This document shows, one piece after another, positions 25,016-34,444 of a DNA stretch of 64,000 nt. The notes under the pieces are model-generated. The model saw only the letters and a list, made by a program, of their open reading frames with translations. It made no database searches and had not been told where the DNA came from. Source of the DNA: Streptomyces xylophagus (GTDB lineage: Bacteria; Actinomycetota; Actinomycetes; Streptomycetales; Streptomycetaceae). Position 1 is the stretch's first letter. Each line of letters opens with the position of its first letter. The DNA is taken from NCBI RefSeq assembly GCF_000716435.1, contig NZ_JNWO01000004.1, positions 351,193-415,192 on the forward strand. The letters run 5' to 3'. The position numbers and the translations under genes are program-made.

Positions 25016-26563
25016 CTAGTAGACGGCGGCCCAAATGGCGTTCGCGTCGGGCACGATGGCGCTCGACGGCGTGAAAGAAGTAGGGAGCGCGGTAAGCGCG
25101 GTGGTCGACAGCCGGCCGTGCCGGATGAACGTCACCGTGGACGCGCGGGCCTGCCCGGACGGATTCGTGCCGGCGGCGGCGCCGCGGGCGAAACCGGGGC
25201 CGTTGGTCGAGGCCGTCGGCCCGTTGATGAGCAGGGCGACCCAATACAGGCCGGCCGCGGCCGAGTAGTTCGCGGACAGGCCGCACTCGACGGTCGCGCC
25301 CTCGTTCGTCGTGAACCAGTTGTTGAGACTGGTCGTGAGGGCAACGCGCGTTCCCGCTGCGTTGTAGAGCCCGGCGAACGACTGCGTATTCGGCTGCGTG
25401 GCGCCGTTGCCGGCGGTGTAGAAGCAGATTTTCGACAGGGTCGCCGCCGCGCGCAGCGCGATCCCCATCAGGTAGACGTAACCGATCTGGCAGTACTGGG
25501 CGGTTGCGTCCGTGAGGGCCGGGTCGAACGTCCACGCCTGAAAGCCGAGGTCGGACGGGATGAACACGTTCGGGATCGCGGCCGGGGGGATATTGGCGAG
25601 GGGTACGTCGCTGCTGGCGTCGAGCGGTGCGACGCCGGATGCCGCGCCCCGCGCAGTGGTGGCGAGGGCGCCCACCTGCGCAGCGGTGTAGGTGGGGCGC
25701 TGCGCACTGGCGAGGATGCCGTCGGTGCCCAGGGCTGCGACGCCGGACGCTGCGCCTACCGCGGCGGTCGCGACGGCGCCCACGGTGGCGGCGGTGAGGG
25801 CGACGTTCCCGGAGGCGTCCGGCGTGATGCTGTTGACGGACAGCACGCCCGCGGCGCTGCTCGCGGGAAGCTGCGCGGCGGGTACCTTCCCGGACGCGTC
25901 GAGCTGCGCGACGCCGTTCGCTGCGCCGGCGGCGCTGGTGGCTATCGCTCCCACGGTGGCGGCCGTGAGGGTGATCGCGGCGGCCGACATGCCGTTGACG
26001 GACTGGACGACGCCCGGTGCTCCGGTCGCACCCTGCGTTCCTTGTACTCCCTGCGCGCCGGTCGCGCCGGTCGCGCCGGTGGCACCTGTCGCGCCGGTGG
26101 CGCCTCGGGCTCCGGTCGGGCCGATCAGGGAGGCGAGCCACTGGGCGGCGGTGCCCACGAACCCGTTCTCGACGGCGACCTCGTACGCGCTGTCGCCGCG
26201 TACGGCAACGTAGTTGGGCGTCGAGGGGTCGGTCGGCGCGATGTCGGCGAGGTCGACCTCGGGTGCCTCGCCGGGCAAGAGGACCTGATAGACGCGATTC
26301 ACCGCGACGCCGGCGAGCTGCTCGGCGACCGAGTACGACCAGCCGCTCGGGTTCATGCCGGGGGCGTCGGTGGCCGGTAGCTCGACCTCGAACGCGCCCG
26401 TGGCGTCGAGCGGGACCGTGACGGGCCCGCCGAGGATTACGTCGTACTCGGCGAACGTGAGCAAGTTCGGTGCGCGGAAGACGACTTGACCGGACAGGGG
26501 TCGGCCGTCGGGGAACAGGAAGCGTCCGGTTACGCGGACGGTGGGGATGCCCTCGGGCAGCAC
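25016..26563 (-). CDS. Tail fibre/receptor-binding protein with collagen-like segment
   Basis: A 515-residue protein. The N-terminal part (about 1-130) probably attaches to the tail. A collagen-like Gly-X-Y stretch (GPTGARGATGATG..., about 147-180) should form a triple helix and implies a trimer. A region follows with repeats of the type AATVGAxAT...GVAxLDAS. The C-terminal 190 residues look like a compact beta-rich domain, a candidate receptor-binding head. The gene is followed by the T-run terminator. Confidence 0.82.
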   Translation of the reverse strand: MLPEGIPTVRVTGRFLFPDGRPLSGQVVFRAPNLLTFAEYDVILGGPVTVPLDATGAFEVELPATDAPGMNPSGWSYSVAEQLAGVAVNRVYQVLLPGEAPEVDLADIAPTDPSTPNYVAVRGDSAYEVAVENGFVGTAAQWLASLIGPTGARGATGATGATGATGATGAQGVQGTQGATGAPGVVQSVNGMSAAAITLTAATVGAIATSAAGAANGVAQLDASGKVPAAQLPASSAAGVLSVNSITPDASGNVALTAATVGAVATAAVGAASGVAALGTDGILASAQRPTYTAAQVGALATTARGAASGVAPLDASSDVPLANIPPAAIPNVFIPSDLGFQAWTFDPALTDATAQYCQIGYVYLMGIALRAAATLSKICFYTAGNGATQPNTQSFAGLYNAAGTRVALTTSLNNWFTTNEGATVECGLSANYSAAAGLYWVALLINGPTASTNGPGFARGAAAGTNPSGQARASTVTFIRHGRLSTTALTALPTSFTPSSAIVPDANAIWAAVY

Positions 26564-26564
26564 A

Positions 26565-27377
26565 TCACACCCCCTCGGCAGACACGGCGGGGGCGGCGGT
26601 CGCTGCGTTGGCGACGGCCGTTACCGGTACGTCGGGCGCCTCGTCCTCGGTGAAGGTGTTGCGGGTGTAGGCGCTGTAGAGGCGGGTTTCGCAGTTCTGG
26701 CTCGCCGACTTGGCGCGGTGGTCGATCCGCAGCGTGAAGTACGAGAGGAATTGCAGACCGTCGAGCGGGTGCTCGATGGTGCGGCCGGTCCATGCGCCGG
26801 CCGCGCAATCCCACTGGTCGAGTTGGGTCTCGACGCCGTCGTGCGTGAGGACAACCCGAACTTGCGCCCCGCCGGTGTTGGCGTAGGTGGTCAGGTTCAG
26901 GTACAGGACGGCGTTATGGGCGGCGGTGGTCCCGACCCATGCCGGTTCGTACGTGGTGCCGGTGTACGACTGCCGTTCGGTGGGGTGCAGTTGAACCGGT
27001 ATCCACGGCCGGCCGAGGAACTCGTCGGAGTAGTAGTCATCCATCACGACGACGTTCCGGTTCCGGTCCCAGATGCGGACCATCTGTCGAGGGGCGTCGT
27101 CGTCCGGGTAGCTGTTGGCGCCGATGGCGAACGCGATGTCGCCGGTGTCGCGGCGCATCGCGGTGAAGTAGTCGCCGACGGTGGGTGACTGGCCTGTCTC
27201 GAACACGGGCGTGCCGTCGGGGTCGCGGACGAACAGGCGCCCGCCCTCGCCGATCACCACATCGCCGTTCAACACCTGATTGAGGGCGGGTCGCATCTGC
27301 GCCCGCCCCCGCAACTGCCGTACCTCGCGTTCAAGGGCGGCGATCCGGTCGAGGACGTCTTGCGGGACGTACGGCAC
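26565..27377 (-). CDS. Tail-associated structural protein
   Basis: A 270-residue protein that starts with a short coiled coil (DRIAALEREVRQLRGR, about residues 9-24), then beta-rich sequence. I recognise no domain with certainty. Its place between the Gp37-like protein and the fibre, with spacings of 1 to 3 nt, indicates a baseplate or fibre-connector role. Confidence 0.7.
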   Translation of the reverse strand: MPYVPQDVLDRIAALEREVRQLRGRAQMRPALNQVLNGDVVIGEGGRLFVRDPDGTPVFETGQSPTVGDYFTAMRRDTGDIAFAIGANSYPDDDAPRQMVRIWDRNRNVVVMDDYYSDEFLGRPWIPVQLHPTERQSYTGTTYEPAWVGTTAAHNAVLYLNLTTYANTGGAQVRVVLTHDGVETQLDQWDCAAGAWTGRTIEHPLDGLQFLSYFTLRIDHRAKSASQNCETRLYSAYTRNTFTEDEAPDVPVTAVANAATAAPAVSAEGV

Positions 27378-27380
27378 TGT

Positions 27381-28475
27381 TTAGGGGACCTCCAGGTACA
27401 GGCGGGCCGTCTCGGGGCGGCCTCGCTCGGGTGGGGTGATGGACAGGCCGACGACGCGGTACCGGGCGTCGAGGGTGTCGGGATGCCACAGGTCGCGGAT
27501 GCGGAGCCGCACCGTGGCGCCGAGCAGGGCCGGCGTGATGTTCCCGCTGAGCAACACCTCGACCTCGGGTATCTGCACGGGATTCCGGGCGGCGGCCTGG
27601 TCGGCGCGGGCGTGCGCGTCAAGGGTGGTCTGCTCTTCAACGGTTGTGTAGTCGCTGGAGCCGTCGAGGCGCGGCCAGCCGGCGGCGATATCGGCGTCGT
27701 CGACCAGCACGGGCGAGGTGAGCGGGTAACTGTCCTGCGCCTGGTTGCTGTTGACGCTGGCGCCGCGGGACTGCCACGCGTTCGCCTTGGCCGTGGCGTC
27801 GACCGGCCATGTGTAGGACAGGACCGGGCCGGGGTGGTCGAGCACGATCTCGGTGGCGCCCGCGCGGATGATCGGGTGGCCGAGCTGAAGCTGCTTCACC
27901 CGGCGGCCGTCGGCGTCGCGGAACGACGCGATGCGCCACTCGAACCCGTCCTCGACAGCGGCGAGGTCGTCGAGCAGGTCGCCGACCGTCGGGAGGTCAT
28001 AGCGCAGGTACGTGCGGTCGCGCAGCACGCCGGACACGGCGGTGCCGTACGTGACCCCGATGTTCCCGCCGGGGGTGTTCTGCACGTAGTTGACCAGGCC
28101 GCGGGCAATGTCGAGTTGGTCGACCTGCTCGGCGACTTGGGTGTCGAACAACAGCCGGCGGTACAGGTATGACTCCCACCCGCCGGCCTGAATCTGCGCG
28201 CCGAGGAACCCGCGGGCATCCGAGGCGAGGGCGAGCGTCCACAGGATGCCGCCCCACCAGATGTCACGCCCACGCTCGACCCACACGGCCGTGCGTCCGG
28301 GCACGATCGCCCGCCGAGCCCGCTCGGCAATGGCGCGGTTGGGAATCGGCACGGTGCCGGTCAACCGCCCTGTCTTGCCTATGTAGTCGTCGAGGGCGAC
28401 GCCCTGTACGGGCAATGCGTCGAGCAACTGGTCGGTACGCAAATCACAGAAAAGCAAACGGTACGGGGGTGGCAA
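27381..28475 (-). CDS. Gp37-like siphovirus tail protein
   Basis: A 364-residue protein like the ReqiPepy6 Gp37 family of actinophages. The start [20 protein letters not shown] and the [17 protein letters not shown] segment are typical. The family lies at the tail tip (tail-hub/Tal-like position). A GTGTTCGAA motif, matching the prophage operators, lies 25 bp upstream of its start. Confidence 0.82.
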   Translation of the reverse strand: MPPPYRLLFCDLRTDQLLDALPVQGVALDDYIGKTGRLTGTVPIPNRAIAERARRAIVPGRTAVWVERGRDIWWGGILWTLALASDARGFLGAQIQAGGWESYLYRRLLFDTQVAEQVDQLDIARGLVNYVQNTPGGNIGVTYGTAVSGVLRDRTYLRYDLPTVGDLLDDLAAVEDGFEWRIASFRDADGRRVKQLQLGHPIIRAGATEIVLDHPGPVLSYTWPVDATAKANAWQSRGASVNSNQAQDSYPLTSPVLVDDADIAAGWPRLDGSSDYTTVEEQTTLDAHARADQAAARNPVQIPEVEVLLSGNITPALLGATVRLRIRDLWHPDTLDARYRVVGLSITPPERGRPETARLYLEVP

Positions 28476-28628
28476 TGGTTCACCCCCCTCGTTGAATACG
28501 TGTTCGAAAAACGCGTGTAGGGCCGGGGGAACCGTGCACGATAGCTGTAAGTGAGCGATTGCGACGCGAGGTTGTCGACCTACTAGGTTCGCGACAACGG
28601 GGGAACAGAGAACGGTGGAGTGCTGAGG

Positions 28629-28841
28629 ATGGAAAATGCGCGGGCGTTGCGCTTACTGGCTGTTGGTCTTGTAGTGGTCTTTTCCGCCCTGGTCGGGGTG
28701 GTCTCAGCGTGGGCAGCGCGCTCGACCGGACAGAGCTGGCCCGATGTACTGCGGAGTGCTGGAGTTGCGTTTGGAGGCACTGTGGGCGTGTGTGCCGCCC
28801 TGGTGGCTCTGTACCGTGCGATGGCGGGCGGCGGACAATAG
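28629..28841 (+). CDS. Small membrane protein (moron)
   Basis: A 70-residue protein with two hydrophobic helices (about residues 9-30 and 46-63) and a short C-terminal tail. It is on the + strand inside the - strand tail operon and ends 3 bp from the stop of the opposing tail gene. Function unknown; a lysogenic-conversion or superinfection role is possible but not shown by the sequence. A TTCGAA-containing operator-like motif is 120 bp upstream. Purine-rich sequence before the ATG acts as RBS. Confidence 0.65.
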   Translation: MENARALRLLAVGLVVVFSALVGVVSAWAARSTGQSWPDVLRSAGVAFGGTVGVCAALVALYRAMAGGGQ

Positions 28842-28844
28842 CGA

Positions 28845-29891
28845 CTACGGCACGAACTCCACCGTCAACTGTCCGTCCTGCACGAAGACGTCTGTGCCGC
28901 CGTTGCTGCTGATGTTCCACCCGGGGATGAGCGTGATCTGTCCGCCGGGGGTGAGACCGTCGCGGTAGACGCGCCGCGAGCCGATCACACGACCTGCCTG
29001 TGCCGACAAGCCGTTCAACGCCCCGTGTGCCTCGGTGTAGGCGCCGGTCGCCCGCCACGTCATCCACGCTGTCGAGGCCGCGGTCGAGCGGTTGCTCACC
29101 TGCCCGCCGACCGTGACGAACACGGTTCCGGACGGGGGCACAGTGAACGTGATCCGGGGCCAGGCGGCCGCGGTGAAGTCGACGAACGCGCCGGTCGTGG
29201 TGAGCGGCGCGGCCGTGACCTGCTTCGTACTGATGGGCCGGGTCGGGGTCGGCGGGTACGCCTCCCACGCGCCGGCCGTGGCGTCCCAGCGTTCGAGGCC
29301 GGCGCCGTTGTCGCGGTACTGGCCGTCGTACGCGCCGTTGAAGGCAAGGCCGTACCCACGCGGGATGATCCCGCCGTAGGCAGAGGTGAAGCGGCGCCGG
29401 TCGCCGAGGGCAGACGACCAGTCGATACCGCCCACGCCGGCCGAGGCGCCGGCGGGGACGGTCACGTCCCACAGGCGCAAACAGGCCGGGGGCATACTCG
29501 GCGCGATCGGAGTCGCCGACGCCGTGCCGCGGATGATCTCGACCGTGGCGAGGTTCTGGCCTGCCTGGTCGAACAGTTGGTCATACACGCGCACGGCGAC
29601 GGAATCGATACGGGCGAACTGTGCGTCACCTTCACCAACCGGGACGACCACAGGCTCATCGACCGCTACCGGGTAGGCGCCCTGAGCGTCGGTGCCTTGC
29701 ACCAGGGCTCGGCCGACGCCGATCTGTAGGGACATCGCGCCTGCGCCCGCGGCGGCGAACGGGTTCCCGCCGGCGATTACACCGTCGCGAGTGCGAATCT
29801 CCGACTCGGGCGCGTAGGTGCCGACCGGCGTTAGGCGGGTGTCCTCGCGAGTCTGCGTGAGCGGCAGCAGCCATGCGGAACGCACGGTCAC
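28845..29891 (-). CDS. Minor tail protein
   Basis: A 348-residue protein. The N-terminal half resembles the actinophage tail proteins that precede Gp37-like genes (it includes the segment PPACLRLWDVTVPAG). The C-terminal half (about 210-348) is beta-rich and looks like a jelly-roll or carbohydrate-binding fold. It probably contributes to the baseplate. Confidence 0.72.
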   Translation of the reverse strand: MTVRSAWLLPLTQTREDTRLTPVGTYAPESEIRTRDGVIAGGNPFAAAGAGAMSLQIGVGRALVQGTDAQGAYPVAVDEPVVVPVGEGDAQFARIDSVAVRVYDQLFDQAGQNLATVEIIRGTASATPIAPSMPPACLRLWDVTVPAGASAGVGGIDWSSALGDRRRFTSAYGGIIPRGYGLAFNGAYDGQYRDNGAGLERWDATAGAWEAYPPTPTRPISTKQVTAAPLTTTGAFVDFTAAAWPRITFTVPPSGTVFVTVGGQVSNRSTAASTAWMTWRATGAYTEAHGALNGLSAQAGRVIGSRRVYRDGLTPGGQITLIPGWNISSNGGTDVFVQDGQLTVEFVP

Positions 29892-29904
29892 GGTGGGGTT
29901 CTCC

Positions 29905-30786
29905 TTACCAATAGGCCGAGCGGTAGCGCACGGTCGCCGACGCCGTCGGGTCGTTGCTGCCGGGCGCGGCGCGGAAGATCAAGGATGAGATGCCGGGCGC
30001 GAGCGTGAACGTCTGCTCGGGCACCGAGCGCGAGGTCGCGGTGTAGAGCCGGCTCGCGGTGCTGTTGAGGATGACCGTCCCGGCGAGGGTGTCGACGGTG
30101 AGCACGTCGCCGGCGGCGAGCGGCATGTCGTACTCGATCGCGTCGCCGGTCGCGAGGTTCGTCAACGACGGGCGAGTCACCGGGCCCCGGAACTCCACCG
30201 CGGGGTGTGTCTCGCAGTCGCCGACGTTCACCGCCGACAGGGCGCCGGTACTGCCCGGGGTGCCGAACGGGAGCGGCCACGACAACGGCCACGACAGGCC
30301 GGCCTCGGACATGGGCAGCGTCGCCGACGCGGTGCGCTCGGCGAATTCGTACCGGCGCGGGTCGGTCGCCTGCCACTCGATCGCCCCGCCCGTGATGGTG
30401 CCGAGGCGGTACCCGAGACCGGCGGGGACTGCCCGCCGGGTGGCGCGCGCGTAGGCGAGCAGGGGCCCGCGTTCGTCGAGCCACACGACGAGCGGACGCT
30501 CGTCCTCGACCGGCACCGTGCCGGCGTTGAGGGCGGCGACTACCGCGCCGATCGTGGCGCGGGGGGCGCGGACGAGCAGGCCGTCGAGGGTGATCGTTCG
30601 GGCTTGGGCGAGCAGCCGGCCGGGGAACGCGCCGTGCGCGTCGGACCGCGCCACGGTGCCGGAGTCGAGGGCGGGAAGGTCTTCCCACCCTCCGATGGAA
30701 CGCCACCCGTAGGGAGTGCCGGGGCCGAGCAGCAGCTCGCCGTACTGCACGTGCCCCGGTCGGGTCACCTGATCACCAGCGGCCAC
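29905..30786 (-). CDS. Distal tail (Dit-like) protein
   Basis: A 293-residue protein directly downstream of the tape measure gene, the conserved position of Dit. The first 140 residues follow the Dit N-terminal pattern (TITLDGLLVRAP..., YRLGTITGGAIEWQATDPRRYE). The C-terminal region is beta-rich (galectin-like in known Dits). It connects the tail tube to the tip complex. Confidence 0.8.
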   Translation of the reverse strand: MAAGDQVTRPGHVQYGELLLGPGTPYGWRSIGGWEDLPALDSGTVARSDAHGAFPGRLLAQARTITLDGLLVRAPRATIGAVVAALNAGTVPVEDERPLVVWLDERGPLLAYARATRRAVPAGLGYRLGTITGGAIEWQATDPRRYEFAERTASATLPMSEAGLSWPLSWPLPFGTPGSTGALSAVNVGDCETHPAVEFRGPVTRPSLTNLATGDAIEYDMPLAAGDVLTVDTLAGTVILNSTASRLYTATSRSVPEQTFTLAPGISSLIFRAAPGSNDPTASATVRYRSAYW

Positions 30787-30792
30787 GGACGA

Positions 30793-33210
30793 TCACCCCC
30801 TCGCCTTGGCCAGCCACGCGAGCGCGCGGGCGTTGTCGTCGGGGGTGCCGTTCTCGGCTGCGTGCCAGTGCTCGACGTGCACCGTCGCCCCCGCCGCGGT
30901 GGCGGCGAACGGCGAGCCGTACGTGCCCGTTCCCGCGTAGGCGGGGGTGAGGGAGGGAACAGCGGGTGCGGCAACCAGGTTCCGCATGGTCCGCTCTACT
31001 GCTCCGGCGCCACCTTGAATTCCCTTGACCAGACCGGCGGGAATCCAACGGCCAATATCACGCGCCATGACACGTGACGGGCTTGAGATTCCGAGTGCTT
31101 TTGCGATGGGTCCCGGAATCATATTCTTGGCGAAAGAGATTAGCTGGCTCTTGAGCCAAGATCCCATGCTCTTGACGCCGTTATACAAACCTCGGATCAG
31201 ATCGCGGCCCTTTTCCGTGAGCATCGATCCGAAATTGCCGAAGTATCCGGCGATCGTGCGGGGCAGTCCGCGCACAAAGGCGAGCATCTCGCCCGCCTTT
31301 GTCTTCGTTCCATCCTTGATTGACTGCCAATGCTTGATGACCAGTCCGACCAAGGTGAAGTTAAGAAAGAAGCTGACGAGCTTCTGTGGCAGGCTCTTTA
31401 CGAACTCGACCGTGGCATTCCAGACGCGTACGGTCCCGTCCTTGATTGACTGCCAATGCTTGATAATGAGGCCGACCAAAGTGAAGTTGAGGAAAAGCTC
31501 GACGAGCTTTTCGCCAACCCACTTGATCTTTTCCCACACCCAATTCCAGGCGGCGAGCGTGGCCTGCTTGATGGTGTCCCAATTGGCGATGACCAGAGCG
31601 ACGAGGCCGATTACAGCGGCGATCACGAGCGCTACGGGACCCATGGCGATCAGCCAGGCCGCAGCCATCCGGCCGGCCTGAATGAGCGACTGAGTGCCCA
31701 TCAGCACCCAACCGGCGACCACTCGCAGCGCAGTACCGGCCGCAGCCGCTCCCTGGGCGATCCAGCCGGCGAGGATCGTCGCGTTTGTGGCTACGAACCG
31801 TGCCGCGGCGGTGACGCCGGCGGCGGTCTGCGTCGCCCAGCTCGTGACCGTCGCGGTTGCGGTGGTGTACGCCTGCGCTGCCAGGGTGACCAGCGCGGGC
31901 AGCATGACCAGCGTGACGACGCCGGCTGCGATGCCAAAGGCGGTGCTGTTGTCGGCGACGAACCCGGCGGCCGACAGGAACGCGGCTCCGAAGTCGTCGA
32001 GGTAGTCGGCCCCCGCCGTCAGAGCAGGGATCACGTACGTGCCGAGGACGGTTACGAAGCCCTGTTGCAGGGAGCGCGTGAACGCCGTGACCTTGGTCGA
32101 GGCGTTGTCGCGCATCGTGTCGCCGGCCCGCTTGGCGGCGCCGTCGACCTTGCCGAGTGCGTCAACGGCCGAGGACGGATCGAGCGCGAACAGCGCGCCG
32201 GCGAGGTCCTCGGCCTGACTGCCCAGCAATTGAACGGCCAGGCGTGAACGCTCGGTCGGGTCCTTTACCGCCCGTAGGCGGTCCATGATCTGATCGAGCG
32301 CAGCATTTGCGGCCGGTCCACCCTTGGTGAACGCGGCGGCCATCTGATCGGCGTTCAGCCCAAGGGACTTGAGCCCCTCGGCCGCGCTGCCGTCCTTGAC
32401 CCTGATATTCAGTTCTTTGAAGGCGTCGGCGACGATATCGGCGTCGCGTGCGCCTGCGTTGAGCCCCTGCTGAATGAGGCCCATCGCTTGCTTTCCGTCG
32501 ACCCCCAGGTCGCGGAATTGTGTTCCGTATTCGCCGAAGACGTCGAGCAGGTCCTCGGCTTTGTTCGCGCCGTTCTGTGTTCCCTTGACGAGAATGTCGA
32601 ACGCTTCCTCGGCGTTCGCGGCCATTCCCGTTTTGAGCATCTGGCCGACCGCGGCCGAGGTGGGGCCGACTTCCTCGCCCATGATCTGTGCGACCTGAGA
32701 GAGGCGCCCGCCTACCTTTTCGAGCTCTTTCTGTGTGGCGTCCGCGGGTACGAGACCCTGCTGCCACAGTGCTTTCAACGCCTCGTTGGCGTCGGCGACC
32801 GAGTCTGTGTACCCCTGGCTGTAGAGGTTGCCCGCGGCCTTGCCGAGCCGCTTTGCCTGATCGGGGCTCGCGCCGAGCTGGGCAGCAAGAAGGCTGTTGT
32901 CCTTCTGCTGCTCCATGGCCTCGCCGATACCGGCGACGACCGCGGCGCCGAGGCCGGCACCGACCGCGGCCCACCCGAACGAGGTGAGCGTGTCCCGGAG
33001 TCGGCCGCCGGCTTCCTGCGCTCCGTCCTCGGCTCCGTCGGCGACGCCGTCGCCGAGCTGCTGCCCGGCGGCCTCGCCGGCACGTGCGGCCTCGGCGGTG
33101 ATCTGCTCCGCGGCGGCGACGACGTTCGCCTGCATCCGGGCGAGGCCGGCCTCGCCGGGGGCGTCGTCGAATTCGAGGGTGGCGAGCAGCTCGGCGACGG
33201 TGAGCGGCAC
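30793..33210 (-). CDS. Tail tape measure protein
   Basis: An 805-residue protein with a helical, Ala/Gln-rich N-terminal third (TMP domain, segments such as LSQVAQIMGEEVGPTSAAVGQML) and several hydrophobic stretches between about 440 and 580. A tandem duplication follows: two copies of NFTLVGL(I/V)IKHWQSIKDGT exactly 42 residues apart. In long-tailed phages this protein sets tail length and helps DNA pass the membrane. The 31.1-31.6 kb part is visibly poorer in G+C than the rest. Confidence 0.92.
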   Translation of the reverse strand: MPLTVAELLATLEFDDAPGEAGLARMQANVVAAAEQITAEAARAGEAAGQQLGDGVADGAEDGAQEAGGRLRDTLTSFGWAAVGAGLGAAVVAGIGEAMEQQKDNSLLAAQLGASPDQAKRLGKAAGNLYSQGYTDSVADANEALKALWQQGLVPADATQKELEKVGGRLSQVAQIMGEEVGPTSAAVGQMLKTGMAANAEEAFDILVKGTQNGANKAEDLLDVFGEYGTQFRDLGVDGKQAMGLIQQGLNAGARDADIVADAFKELNIRVKDGSAAEGLKSLGLNADQMAAAFTKGGPAANAALDQIMDRLRAVKDPTERSRLAVQLLGSQAEDLAGALFALDPSSAVDALGKVDGAAKRAGDTMRDNASTKVTAFTRSLQQGFVTVLGTYVIPALTAGADYLDDFGAAFLSAAGFVADNSTAFGIAAGVVTLVMLPALVTLAAQAYTTATATVTSWATQTAAGVTAAARFVATNATILAGWIAQGAAAAGTALRVVAGWVLMGTQSLIQAGRMAAAWLIAMGPVALVIAAVIGLVALVIANWDTIKQATLAAWNWVWEKIKWVGEKLVELFLNFTLVGLIIKHWQSIKDGTVRVWNATVEFVKSLPQKLVSFFLNFTLVGLVIKHWQSIKDGTKTKAGEMLAFVRGLPRTIAGYFGNFGSMLTEKGRDLIRGLYNGVKSMGSWLKSQLISFAKNMIPGPIAKALGISSPSRVMARDIGRWIPAGLVKGIQGGAGAVERTMRNLVAAPAVPSLTPAYAGTGTYGSPFAATAAGATVHVEHWHAAENGTPDDNARALAWLAKARG

Positions 33211-33234
33211 AGGCGATCACCCCCCGGCGGTGCT

Positions 33235-33920
33235 CTAACCGGCAGGCAGACCGGTGATGGCGGCGATCTCTGCGGGGGTGGTGACCTCGCGCGGTGTGCG
33301 CGACCACGCGCGGGTGAACCGAGCCTCGGCCGACAGGCCGGCGACGAGTGCGAGAAACCGGCGGGTGGAGAGGGCGGCGAGCTGCTCGGCGGTGAGGTGG
33401 TACTCGCGGGAGAGGTCGGCCTCAAGGGCGTTCCAGTGGGTCAGGACCGCGCGCCAGAACGCGCCTGCGTCTTGCCCTTCCTCTTCTTCGGGTTCTTCGG
33501 GCTCGCCCTGCGCTCCGCCCGGTTGGCCGGGGCTTTTCCCGCCCTGCCGGCCTCGCCCTGGTCGTAGAGCTCGGCCGCGCGCTGCATGGAAACGGCGCCG
33601 GGGTTACGGATGTTGGCGGCCGACCAGATCAGCACGACGCCGAGCTGCCGGTCGGTCATACCGTGCTCGGCCCACTCGTCGAGGGTGCCCTCGCCGAACA
33701 GGGTGGCGAGCATCCGGCGGACGTCCTCGGGGTCCGAGCTGTGCTGTACGCGCTCCATTTGGAGGGTGAACAGCAGCGGCAGGGAGTCGGGCAGCACGTG
33801 CTCGCGCCCGTACAGAGTGAGCGCGGCGCGCGGCCGGTCGGGGATCTGCTCGGCGAAGAACGCGTCAAAGTCGGCGGTCTCGACGAGCGGCTGCTCGGGG
33901 GTCTCTGGCGTCTCGGTCAC
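33235..33920 (-). CDS. Tail assembly chaperone, frameshift product (GT type)
   Basis: Longer product made by -1 slippage at GGGAAAA (33540-33534). After the shift the frame is open through an acidic linker (EPEEPEEEEGQDAG) and a second domain of about 75 residues (FWRAVLTHWNALEADLS...ITGLPAG), ending at TAG 33237-33235. The second domain resembles the actinophage T-portion (W...H..AL..DL.). The combination chaperones the tape measure during tail assembly, as lambda gpGT does. I predict the product from sequence only. Confidence 0.82.
33441..33920 (-). CDS. Tail assembly chaperone, unshifted form (G type)
   Basis: A 159-residue protein just upstream of the tape measure gene, after the tail tube gene. 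It has an acidic N-terminus and a helical body. It ends in a very basic tail (KNPKKRKGKTQARS) that is the alternative to the acidic linker of the frameshifted form. The ATG overlaps the end of the tail tube gene by 4 nt. Confidence 0.85.
   Translation of the reverse strand: MTETPETPEQPLVETADFDAFFAEQIPDRPRAALTLYGREHVLPDSLPLLFTLQMERVQHSSDPEDVRRMLATLFGEGTLDEWAEHGMTDRQLGVVLIWSAANIRNPGAVSMQRAAELYDQGEAGRAGKAPANRAERRASPKNPKKRKGKTQARSGARS
33518..33540 (-). promoter_or_regulatory. Programmed -1 frameshift site
   Basis: The heptamer G GGA AAA is in the correct phase (codons GCG GGA AAA). A possible stem CCCGG-CCAA-CCGGG begins 2 nt downstream (33531-33518). Lambda uses the closely related GGGAAAG. Confidence 0.82.
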
Positions 33921-34432
33921 GCGTCACCCCCCGACTTGCTCGCCGCGGCGGCGAGCGTGGTTGCGCCGGCGACCGGGGCCGCGGTGGGCGCCCCGCACCT
34001 CGTGATCGTCGCCGACCAACTCGTCTTGTCGTTGGTTTCGCCGCCCTGCTCGCCCGGGGTGACGGTGGAATCCCAAAGGACCCATGCCGTCTGCGACTTG
34101 TGGCGCCACCGCACAGCGTTGCGCGACTCGATGCCGAGCCGGTACGCCCATACGGTGTCGACGTACGCCTGCCCGGGGTCCTGATTGCCGGTGGACTTGT
34201 CGATGCGGTACTGCCCCTCAATTGCCAGGGTCGCGCCCCGCTGCATGACGTCCTGCTCGAAATACCCGTCGCTGTCGAACGCGACGGTCTCGGCCGTCTC
34301 TTCGTTCTCGCCGGGGTTGTGCGTGAACGAGGTCAGGCCGGCAATCGGCAGCCATGTCTCGGTAGTTGCGGTGGCGTCGAGGACCTCGAACAGCCACCCG
34401 CGGGCATCAATCGGCCTACTGGTCGCGGCCAA
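33917..34432 (-). CDS. Major tail tube protein
   Basis: A 171-residue protein of typical tail-tube size and position (after the tail terminator, before the chaperone). It begins RPIDARGWLFEVLDA and has the pattern FTHNPGENEETAETVAFDSDGYFEQ, like actinophage tube subunits, and ends in an Ala-rich tail. It polymerises around the tape measure. Confidence 0.82.
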   Translation of the reverse strand: MAATSRPIDARGWLFEVLDATATTETWLPIAGLTSFTHNPGENEETAETVAFDSDGYFEQDVMQRGATLAIEGQYRIDKSTGNQDPGQAYVDTVWAYRLGIESRNAVRWRHKSQTAWVLWDSTVTPGEQGGETNDKTSWSATITRCGAPTAAPVAGATTLAAAASKSGGDA

Positions 34433-34444
34433 GGGTGATCCCTC

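Noticed and set aside
24945..26141. Extension of the endolysin frame upstream
   Set aside because: It crosses the T-run terminator and is the shadow of the tail fibre gene; the endolysin ATG has its own RBS.
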